Part shown: positions 1 to 5,491 of the stretch, piece by piece
Layout of the letters: every line of letters begins with the position of its first letter
How positions within the stretch are numbered: position 1 is the stretch's first letter
NCBI GenBank assembly: GCA_009774055.1
Contig: VSNB01000085.1
Coordinates: 1-11,846 of the forward strand
Source of the DNA: Clostridiales bacterium
Lineage (GTDB): Bacteria; Bacillota; Clostridia; Oscillospirales; Oscillospiraceae
Direction: 5' to 3'
DNA: 11,846 bases
Program-made: the position numbers and the translations under genes
Notes under the pieces: generated by a model
Seen by the model: only the letters and a program-made list of their open reading frames with translations
The model's database searches: none
What the model was told of the DNA's origin: nothing

Positions 1-53
1 CGGTTTTTGTGGCGCCGTAAATGCGCGGGAGGCAACACTGGCGAATACACACC

Positions 54-83
54 CCGGCACGAACCTGCAGCGGTTCGTCCCGG
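54..83 (-). terminator. Stem-loop just past the end of the histidinol-phosphatase-like gene
   Basis: An inverted repeat lies 7 bases past the stop codon of the minus-strand gene ending at 91. ACGAACC (59-65) pairs with GGTTCGT (72-78) around a 6-base loop. Beyond a C/C mismatch the stem is extended by CCGG (54-57) pairing with CCGG (80-83). Position suggests an end-of-operon hairpin, but there is no run of T on the minus strand after it, so it could be an mRNA-stabilising structure rather than an intrinsic terminator. The remaining bases 1-53 show no gene. Confidence 0.4.
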
Positions 84-90
84 CTTCCAT

Positions 91-927
91 TTATTTCCGA
101 TATGCCTCCAGCCCAACGGCTTGAAAACCGCCCTCTGTCAGAACCCACGCTTCCCGGAAGCCGCAGCGCTCCGCCAGCTCCGCCGCCTGTGGGAAAGCGC
201 AGGCAATGGCGTCCGCGCTGTGGCAGTCACTGGTGATGCAGACCCTGCCGCCCCGCTCCCGGATCGCCCGCAGCAGGAACGGCGCGGGATAGGGCGCAGT
301 CCGCCAGCCCCGGGAAATGGCCCCGGTATTGATCTCAAAGACCACATCCCGGGCCATCGCGGCCTCCAGGGCCTCCAGGGCGGCGCGGACGTACCGGGGA
401 TCGCCCTCGTCAAAATACCGTCCGCCCTCATTGAATTTGGTCACCAGGTCGAAATGTCCCGCGATCTGGCATCCGCCCTCCGACAAAAAGGCGGCCTCCC
501 GCTGAAAACAGGCGGCGGCGAAGGCGTAATAGTCCCCGCCAAAATGCTCCCGCACACCCTGGGCGAAGGACTCGGGGCTGGTGTCCACAGAGAGATAGCA
601 GCCATTCTGCCAGATTCCGTGGACGGAGCCAATGATATAATCGTACGGCTCTCCGGGCTCAGCCGAATCCGCGTCCAGCTCCAGGCCCAGAAAAATCTCC
701 AGCCGGCCGCCGTACGCCTTCTTCAGCCGCAGGACCTCCTCTCGGTAGGCTGTCTCCGTTTTAGCCTCCATTGTCCAGCCGTCCGGATCCGCCTCCGGCG
801 GCAGGTGGCTGTGCTCGGAGAAGCCCAGCGAACGCAGTCCCGCCCGGATGGCCCCCAGGGCCATATCCTCCGGCGTGTGCCTTCCGTCCCCGAAAACGGT
901 GTGGGTGTGCAGGTTCTGGGGAAACAT
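91..927 (-). CDS. hisJ: PHP-domain histidinol-phosphatase family protein
   Basis: 278 aa, the usual length for HisJ/HisK-type histidinol phosphatases, cytosolic metal-dependent enzymes that hydrolyse L-histidinol phosphate to histidinol in histidine synthesis. The PHP metal-site motifs are present in order: LHTHTVFGDG (His7, His9, Asp14), SEHSH (Glu38, His39), GLELD, SVHG, AGHFD and SDCHSAD near the C terminus. Family identity is therefore strong. The substrate is less certain, because no other his gene is visible and PHP phosphatases act on several phosphoesters. The ATG (925-927) shares one base with the TAA stop of the DUF1015 gene upstream (TAATG on the minus strand), so the two are probably co-transcribed and translationally coupled. 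The ribosome site is weak (GGAAG), which fits coupling. It ends with TAA. Confidence 0.85.
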   Translation of the reverse strand: MFPQNLHTHTVFGDGRHTPEDMALGAIRAGLRSLGFSEHSHLPPEADPDGWTMEAKTETAYREEVLRLKKAYGGRLEIFLGLELDADSAEPGEPYDYIIGSVHGIWQNGCYLSVDTSPESFAQGVREHFGGDYYAFAAACFQREAAFLSEGGCQIAGHFDLVTKFNEGGRYFDEGDPRYVRAALEALEAAMARDVVFEINTGAISRGWRTAPYPAPFLLRAIRERGGRVCITSDCHSADAIACAFPQAAELAERCGFREAWVLTEGGFQAVGLEAYRK

Positions 928-2210
928 TACTTGATCTTCCGTCCTTCCACGTAGTACCGCTTATCCTCGGCGTGGCCCATGGAGAAGGTCTTGCGGGGCA
1001 GCACGCCGTCGGCGATGACGGTCTTAAACAGCTGGTCCTTGCCCATGGCGGGGAGCTTGAAGCCGATGTTGCCCGGCTTGGCGCCCAGCTCGTCGGTGAC
1101 GGCCTCGCCGTGGATGTAGTCCACTTCGCCGCCGTGCTCCTTCAGATAGGCATCAAGGAAGTTCTGCAGGGTGCCTACCGGCAGCTGGACCCTGGGATTG
1201 GGAACGGTGAGATAGCCCGTGCCGCTGGCGTAGGTATAGGCGATGGTGTGGCCCACGCCCTGGCCCTCATGGGCGTTGGGATAGAACTCCATAAAGGCCG
1301 CGATCAGCTTCTCCGGCTCCACGCCGAACACCACCCGGTGGATGGCCTCGAACTTCAGCGCGTCGTCGTGGAGATTCTCGATCTCCACCAGGGCGTACCG
1401 CGCGGGCAGGTCCGCCCATTGGTCCTCCGGGGTCACCTTCTTCAGATTCTCATAGCAGGTCTTGGCGGTAGCCAGGCTGTGGTTGCCGTCGCCCACGGCG
1501 AACAGCAGGGGGGGCACTCCACCCAAGCCGTACTTGTGCTGCATGGCCTCGTCGCTGCTCAGGCGCTCCAGCGCGGCGGCCAGCCCGTCGATCTGCTCCT
1601 CGTTGAGCTTCCATCCCTTCAGGCGGCCGCCCTTCATCATCAGCTCGAAGTCGTAGAGGACCTCCATGCTCTCCTTGGCGGCGGTGATGGGCTCCACGCA
1701 GATTTTCTTGGGGTCGTCGATCAGTAGCATGACGTGGGGCAGCTCAATGGGCGCGTCCTTCCGCACCCGCACCCGGGGCGGGATGCGCTCCAGCACCGTG
1801 CCCTCGGTGGCCCGGATGAGGGAGCCGGAACCGGGGGTATAGTCGTATTTCTCCAGGTCCACCGCCGCCACCAGGCCCGGCCGCACCGTGCCGTCGGACT
1901 GGGTCCGCTCGATGTAGATAACGGAATCCTTCAGCGTCTGGAAAATATCCCGGGACAGGTAGTCCGCCATGGAGCGGTTGATATCCGCGATGTGCTTCTC
2001 CACGTTGGCGTCGTTGAGCTTGCTCTCCGGCAGGATCAGCCGCAGCGTGCTGGGCGCGTCGCCGGCAATCCGGTCCACCTCCTCCCAGTACTCCGGCTGG
2101 CTGGTAAACTGGTCACAGGCCACCACCGCCCATTTGGTCATGTCCGTGCCTGCCTTCGGCAGCAGGATGTTCGCCGGACGCATACCCAGCTTTGCAAATT
2201 TCTCGCTCAT
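927..2210 (-). CDS. DUF1015 family protein, function unknown
   Basis: 427 aa, full length for the DUF1015 (PF06245) family, soluble proteins of unknown function found widely in bacteria and some archaea. The N terminus (RPANILLP, then WAVVACDQFTSQPEYW at about residues 28-43), the central GDGNHSLATAKT motif (about residues 240-252) and the late KLPAMGKDQLFKT segment are family hallmarks. The DGNHS motif resembles a nucleotide- or metal-binding loop, but no activity can be stated. The ATG at 2208-2210 has a good Shine-Dalgarno (GGAGG at 2218-2222, 7 bases away). It is first of a two-gene unit with the PHP phosphatase gene. From memory, DUF1015 genes often sit near serine-biosynthesis genes in clostridia, but none is visible here. 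No convincing promoter was found in the repeat-rich upstream gap. It ends with TAA. Confidence 0.88.
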   Translation of the reverse strand: MSEKFAKLGMRPANILLPKAGTDMTKWAVVACDQFTSQPEYWEEVDRIAGDAPSTLRLILPESKLNDANVEKHIADINRSMADYLSRDIFQTLKDSVIYIERTQSDGTVRPGLVAAVDLEKYDYTPGSGSLIRATEGTVLERIPPRVRVRKDAPIELPHVMLLIDDPKKICVEPITAAKESMEVLYDFELMMKGGRLKGWKLNEEQIDGLAAALERLSSDEAMQHKYGLGGVPPLLFAVGDGNHSLATAKTCYENLKKVTPEDQWADLPARYALVEIENLHDDALKFEAIHRVVFGVEPEKLIAAFMEFYPNAHEGQGVGHTIAYTYASGTGYLTVPNPRVQLPVGTLQNFLDAYLKEHGGEVDYIHGEAVTDELGAKPGNIGFKLPAMGKDQLFKTVIADGVLPRKTFSMGHAEDKRYYVEGRKIK

Positions 2211-2519
2211 ACTTTCTCCTCCATTATGTGTTTTACGGTATGCATTCTTTTTCTTAAAAGAAAAAGAATCAAAAAGAACTTTTTACTGCAAGGCTCCGCC
2301 TTGCTTTGTGTATCAAAAAAGATGCTTTACACCTTTTTTGAAGAGGAAGGACCGGGCCGAGCACGGCCCGCAAAGTACTTTTTCGACGTACACGCCGCCG
2401 AAAAAATGATTTATGTTTTTCGCGTCTGTGGACGCGAACTCCTGCGGAGGGCTTTTGGGGGTGCGAGTTTGGCCGCGCGGCTCACGCCGCGCTGGGGGGC
2501 CCCGCCGAGTTGGCGCGGT
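2211..2519. repeat. Gene-free gap filled with six inverted repeats
   Basis: This 309-bp gap between the apgM-like gene and the DUF1015 gene holds no convincing ORF but a run of hairpin-forming repeats. 2244-2269: ATTCTTTTTCTT/AAGAAAAAGAAT, 12-bp arms, centre AA. 2288-2304: GCAAGGC/GCCTTGC, loop TCC. 2313-2341: TCAAAAAAG/CTTTTTTGA plus TG/CA. 2353-2370: CGGGCCG/CGGCCCG, loop AGCA. 2419-2438: TTCGCGTC/GACGCGAA, loop TGTG. 2475-2492: GCGCGGC/GCCGCGC, loop TCAC. AT-rich and GC-rich repeats are mixed. The segment could be a dispersed intergenic repeat (MITE-like or REP-like) and probably also supplies transcription termination for the apgM-like gene. Only the repeats are seen; the repeat-family interpretation is inference. 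Confidence 0.6.
2313..2341 (-). terminator. A/T-rich hairpin, possible terminator of the apgM-like gene
   Basis: The 9-bp arms TCAAAAAAG (2313-2321) and CTTTTTTGA (2333-2341) flank a further TG/CA pair and a 5-base loop. The single A/C mismatch on the plus strand becomes a U-G wobble in a minus-strand transcript, so the stem forms better in RNA from the apgM-like gene. It lies about 180 bases past that gene's stop, with GC-rich hairpins in between, so which of them terminates is not resolved. Confidence 0.35.
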
Positions 2520-3755
2520 TCAGAGGGGATGATGGAACAGCATATCCAGCAGACTGCTTCCATCCTCTATGAACGGGCCGCTTTCGCCGGAGGGTTCGTC
2601 GTATACGCCGCCGCGGCCTGTGTCCTTCCGGCTGTCGTAGAGCAGGAAGGGGACCGGGTCCGCGCCGTGGCCGCGGGTGGCGGTGAGGGTTTTATGGTCG
2701 CTCAGAAGCAAGGCGCGGTAGTCCAGGCCGGCTTGTTCCAGACGCTCCGTCAGCGGCCCCGTCAGGCGGCTGTCCAGCCATTCAATGGCCTTCAGCTTTC
2801 CCGGCAGGTCGCCGTTATGGGTACACTCGTCCGGGGCCTCCAGGTGCAGGCAGACGAAGTCGTACTCCTGCAGCTTCGTCCAGACGGCCTCCAGCTTCGC
2901 CTCGAAGTCGGTATCCAGCTCTCCGGTGGCACCCGCCACCTCTACCATCTCCAGGCCCCGCAGTACGCCGATGCCATGGCACAGCGGCACCGCGCTGATC
3001 ACGGCCCCGTCCACGCCGTACTGCTCTCGGAAGGAGGGCAGCGCAAGCGCCGTGCCCTCCGCCCAGAACCAGACGCCATTGGCCGGAAGCTTTCCTTCCC
3101 TGCGCCGCTTTTCCGCCGCCGGGTGGTGATCCAGGATCTCGTGGGCCAGCCGCATCAGGCGGACGAAAACCTCCGCCCGCTCATTTCCTGCGGGGAGGTA
3201 CTGCCCGATCCGCTCCCCCAGATGGTCGTGGGGCGGCGTGAACCGGATGCCGGAAATATCGCTGTGATGCTGTACCGCAAGCTGCCGGAAGGCGGGGAAG
3301 CGATGGATCTCTATTCCAGCCTCCTCCAGCGCCCTGGCGAAGCGGGGCTCTGCCATCAGCGCCGCCACGGCTTCCACCGCCGCCTCGCCGTCAATGGACC
3401 CGGCGGAGTGGGACAGAATCCGCTTTTCCTCCCAGGGCATATCCCCGTCCTCGAAGGAAACCAGATTGCACCGGAAGGCCGCGTCCCCGTGCTGCATAGT
3501 GATTCCCGCAGCGGCGGCTTCCATGGGGGACCGGCCGGTGAAATATCGCCTGGGATCGCATCCGAAAATGGACAGAATGGCGGTTTCGCTGCCTGCCGGC
3601 AGAGGCGGCGGACAGTTGACGACGCTCCCCACCAGCCCTCTTGCAGCCATCCGGTCGATGGCAGGGGTTGGCGCAGCCTGGAGGGGCGTTTTATTCCCCA
3701 GCTGGGGTACGGGATCATCGGCCATACCATCCCCGATGATAAGCAGATATTTCGT
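2520..3755 (-). CDS. apgM: Cofactor-independent phosphoglycerate mutase, archaeal type (or homoserine-kinase-like paralogue), apparent ACG start
   Basis: About 411 aa, alkaline-phosphatase-superfamily protein of the ApgM group, which interconverts 3- and 2-phosphoglycerate without 2,3-bisphosphoglycerate. Some bacterial members have been proposed to be alternative homoserine kinases (TIGR02535). Motifs seen: KYLLIIGDGMADDP (metal Asp) at the N terminus, PAGSETAILSIFGCDP (nucleophile Ser region), YFTGRSPMEAA, AFRCNLV, HLEAPDECTHNGD (metal Asp/His) and SDHKTLTATRGHGADPVPFLLY near the C terminus. Start: family members begin MKYxxxxGDGMAD, and here the codon in that position (3753-3755) is ACG, 8 bases after a perfect AAGGAGG (3764-3770). 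The frame stays open to a TTG at 3815, but that TTG lies in the -35 box of the gene's own promoter, so it is not credible as the start. The next in-frame ATG would delete the metal-binding Asp. It ends with TGA. Confidence 0.82.
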   Translation of the reverse strand, partial: TKYLLIIGDGMADDPVPQLGNKTPLQAAPTPAIDRMAARGLVGSVVNCPPPLPAGSETAILSIFGCDPRRYFTGRSPMEAAAAGITMQHGDAAFRCNLVSFEDGDMPWEEKRILSHSAGSIDGEAAVEAVAALMAEPRFARALEEAGIEIHRFPAFRQLAVQHHSDISGIRFTPPHDHLGERIGQYLPAGNERAEVFVRLMRLAHEILDHHPAAEKRRREGKLPANGVWFWAEGTALALPSFREQYGVDGAVISAVPLCHGIGVLRGLEMVEVAGATGELDTDFEAKLEAVWTKLQEYDFVCLHLEAPDECTHNGDLPGKLKAIEWLDSRLTGPLTERLEQAGLDYRALLLSDHKTLTATRGHGADPVPFLLYDSRKDTGRGGVYDEPSGESGPFIEDGSSLLDMLFHHPL

Positions 3756-3786
3756 AGCAAGGTCCTCCTTCTGTGTACTTCTTGCT

Positions 3787-3815
3787 ATTATACCGTATCC
3801 CGTCCGCTTTTTCAA
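3787..3815 (-). promoter_or_regulatory. Sigma-A-type promoter of the apgM-like gene
   Basis: On the minus strand TTGAAA (3810-3815) is followed, after exactly 17 bases, by a consensus TATAAT (3787-3792). Transcription should begin near 3780, leaving a 5' leader of about 25 bases that carries AAGGAGG at 3764-3770. The promoter lies just after the hairpin that ends the upstream amidohydrolase gene, so the two genes look like separate units. Confidence 0.85.
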
Positions 3816-3844
3816 CTGTATCGTTGATAAACTTGTGTATAAAC

Positions 3845-3882
3845 AGAGGGACCGTCTGCGGCGCGCCGCAAACGGTCCCTCT
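3845..3882 (-). terminator. Strong 38-base hairpin terminator after the amidohydrolase gene
   Basis: AGAGGGACCGT (3845-3855) pairs with ACGGTCCCTCT (3872-3882), and the interior is itself a 14-base palindrome (3857-3870). The single C/A mismatch (3856/3871) on the plus strand becomes a G-U wobble in minus-strand RNA, so the stem is continuous only in the transcript of the amidohydrolase gene that stops at 3917. The downstream minus-strand sequence is only moderately T-rich, so termination is likely rather than certain. Bases 3883-3916 show nothing else. Confidence 0.75.
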
Positions 3883-3916
3883 GGCCGCTCTATGGGGGAA
3901 CATGCCGCTCCCTTTT

Positions 3917-5203
3917 TTACCGCTTGACAATTTCGTCAACTTTTTGCCGGAGCTGCGCCATGTCAATCGTAGTGAATTCGCCGTCTTCATACAGAATTTT
4001 TCCCCGCACCATCGTCATACGAACCATAGCGCCGCTGGCGGAATAGACCAGATTGGCAGCGGGAGACAGGCAAGGGATCATGGACGGCGTCTCCGCGCTG
4101 ACCGCGATGATGTCCGCGTCCAGTCCGGGACGCAGCATCCCCGCCTCGCCCGTCCGGCCCTGGGAAAACAACCCCTCCTGCACCGCTAGGCGGAGCAGTT
4201 CCTCCGCCGGCAGGAAGCAGGGATCGCCGCTGAGCATTTTCTGCACCAGGCTGGTTAGCTTCATGGTGTCGAACATATCCGCCGAATTGTTGGAGCAGAC
4301 GCCGTCCGTTCCCAGGGCCAGGTGAATGCCCTTTTCCCAATATGGCTTCAAATGGGCAAAGCCGCAGCAGCACTTCAGATTACTGGCCGGGTCGTGGACA
4401 ATGCAGGCGTCGTGCTCCTTCAAAATCCGCTGGTCCTCCTCATCCAGGTAAATCCCGTGGACAGCTATGACGCGGTTCCGGAAAACCCCGGCCCGTTCCA
4501 GAAGGCGCACGGGGGAATCGCCGTAACGCCGCCGGCAATGGTCCATCTCGTTCTGCGTTTCCGCCAGGTGGATATGAATGCCGATCCGCCGCTCCGATGC
4601 GAAGTCCGCGATATACCGCCAGAGCCGTTCGCCAGTCTGCCAGCAGCTCTGGATACTGGTGTCGCAGCGAATACGCCCGTGGTCGAAGCCGTTCCATTTG
4701 TCTACCGTCTCCCGGGATTCCAGTACGCCGGAATGGGTGCGGGGGTCGAAATCCTCGTCCGCCACAATGCTCTCGCAGATATTGGCCTTGATGCCGGTTT
4801 CCATTGCCGCGCGCATCCATTCGCCGGAAGCCCGGTACATATCGCTGACCGACGTTGTGCCGGTGGCCAGCATCTCCGCAATCCCCAGCATGGAGCCCCA
4901 GTAGTAGTCCTCGCGGCTGAGGCGGGCCTCCGCCGGCCAGATGTATCCGTTGAGCCACTCATCCAGGGTGCAGTCGTCCTTCAGCCCGCGAAAAAGGGTC
5001 ATAGGCGAATGGGTATGGGCATTGACCAGCCCCGGCATCAGAATCAGGCCGCTGGCGTCAATGACGCGGTCGAAGCGTCCCTCCGGCGCCTCCCCCACCG
5101 CTTCGATCTTCCCGTCCGATACGGCGAGGCAGGCCTCCGAAAGCAGCGGCTGCCGCGGGTCCAGCGTCACCAGGACAGCATTACGGAACAGTATTCTACC
5201 CAT
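3917..5203 (-). CDS. Amidohydrolase, MTA/SAH/guanine deaminase-like (TRZ/ATZ family)
   Basis: 428 aa, normal length for cytosolic metal-dependent hydrolases of the methylthioadenosine/S-adenosylhomocysteine deaminase and chlorohydrolase (TRZ/ATZ) group, which hydrolyse an amino group or halogen off a purine or triazine ring. Metal and catalytic motifs are present: PGLVNAHTHSP (His63, His65), HIHLAET (His210, His212, Glu215), AVHGIYL (His249), HDPASN (His270) and ALGTDGVCSNN (Asp300). N- and C-terminal beta-sandwich parts are intact (ADIIAV and MVRGKILYEDG near the end). The substrate loops differ from the usual MtaD pattern: IQSCWQTGERLW (184-195) stands where PYTCSPEL-type sequence is common, and CCC (278-280) where LAS is common. 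The substrate is therefore open. The ATG at 5203 has GGAGG (5210-5214) 6 bases upstream. It is divergent from the transport/nucleoside operon and shares its control region, which suggests a linked role. It ends with TAA. Confidence 0.85.
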   Translation of the reverse strand: MGRILFRNAVLVTLDPRQPLLSEACLAVSDGKIEAVGEAPEGRFDRVIDASGLILMPGLVNAHTHSPMTLFRGLKDDCTLDEWLNGYIWPAEARLSREDYYWGSMLGIAEMLATGTTSVSDMYRASGEWMRAAMETGIKANICESIVADEDFDPRTHSGVLESRETVDKWNGFDHGRIRCDTSIQSCWQTGERLWRYIADFASERRIGIHIHLAETQNEMDHCRRRYGDSPVRLLERAGVFRNRVIAVHGIYLDEEDQRILKEHDACIVHDPASNLKCCCGFAHLKPYWEKGIHLALGTDGVCSNNSADMFDTMKLTSLVQKMLSGDPCFLPAEELLRLAVQEGLFSQGRTGEAGMLRPGLDADIIAVSAETPSMIPCLSPAANLVYSASGAMVRMTMVRGKILYEDGEFTTIDMAQLRQKVDEIVKR

Positions 5204-5245
5204 ATGTTTCCTCCGTTTTGTTTCGTAAACACATTCTCTTTTGGA

Positions 5246-5274
5246 AGTATATACGAATTTTGGGAAAATGTCAA
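5246..5274 (-). promoter_or_regulatory. Sigma-A-type promoter of the amidohydrolase gene
   Basis: On the minus strand, consensus TTGACA (5269-5274) and TATACT (5246-5251) are separated by 17 bases. Transcription should begin near 5239, giving a leader of about 36 bases with GGAGG at 5210-5214. Confidence 0.85.
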
Positions 5275-5356
5275 GGCACTCCGAATCGCACGTATATGCC
5301 CAATTTTTTCCTTACATCGCCGTGTATTGGCAGAGCACGCGCAAAAATAGACAAAT

Positions 5357-5372
5357 ATTTTGTGCACAAAAT
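5357..5372. promoter_or_regulatory. Perfect 16-bp palindrome, candidate operator
   Basis: ATTTTGTG|CACAAAAT is an uninterrupted dyad lying about 82 bases upstream of the predicted plus-strand start and about 125 upstream of the minus-strand start. The TTGTG/CACAA half-site recurs as a looser inverted repeat (5416-5420 and 5429-5433) inside the plus-strand promoter. Position suits an activator or a looping repressor for both directions. The binding protein is not known. Confidence 0.55.
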
Positions 5373-5411
5373 GTACAAAACATAGAAAGAAGGCAATTTC
5401 AAAAATGTTAA

Positions 5412-5440
5412 TTGACACAAGGAAACTATTGTGATATTGT
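5412..5440 (+). promoter_or_regulatory. Sigma-A-type promoter of the transport/nucleoside operon
   Basis: Consensus TTGACA (5412-5417) and TATTGT (5435-5440) are separated by 17 bases. The predicted start is near 5447, with a leader of about 45 bases. A loose inverted repeat CACAA/TTGTG (5416-5420, 5429-5433) lies within the promoter. Confidence 0.85.
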
Positions 5441-5445
5441 TTCAC

Positions 5446-5467
5446 TAAACAGTTTCAAAGCTGTTTA
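5446..5467. promoter_or_regulatory. Inverted repeat over the transcription start, candidate repressor operator
   Basis: TAAACAG (5446-5452) and CTGTTTA (5461-5467) form a perfect 7-bp inverted repeat with an 8-base spacer, starting 6 bases after the -10 box. Overlapping it are near-direct copies GTTTCACTAAA (from 5439) and GTTTACTAAA (from 5463), 24 bp apart, about two helical turns. A repressor bound here would block initiation. The pattern would suit a ROK- or LacI-type sugar repressor, but the family cannot be fixed from the site alone. Confidence 0.6.
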
Positions 5468-5491
5468 CTAAAATTTTAAGGAGGATTCGTA

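Larger units (their letters stand above)
5204..5491. promoter_or_regulatory. Divergent intergenic control region
   Basis: This 288-bp AT-rich gap separates the minus-strand amidohydrolase from the plus-strand transport operon. Each gene has its own leader, ribosome site and sigma-A promoter in the gap. A 16-bp palindrome (5357-5372) lies between the two promoters, and an inverted repeat sits over the plus-strand start site. The layout suggests coordinated control by a regulator not encoded in this window. Confidence 0.75.

Noticed and set aside
3756..3815. N-terminal extension of the apgM-like protein from the TTG at 3815
   Set aside because: The TTG is part of the -35 box and the extension would lie mostly upstream of the predicted transcription start. 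Its sequence overlaps the TATAAT and AAGGAGG signals.
1734..3827. Very long plus-strand open frame (697 codons) opposite the apgM-like and DUF1015 genes
   Set aside because: It runs antisense to two genes with clear family motifs and across the repeat-filled gap. No ribosome site or recognisable domain was seen. Long antisense frames are common in GC-rich DNA.
5416..5433. CACAA/TTGTG as a CRP or CcpA (cre) site
   Set aside because: The half-sites are only 5 bp, and the cre consensus with its central CG is absent. It is noted only as a repeat of the palindrome's half-site.
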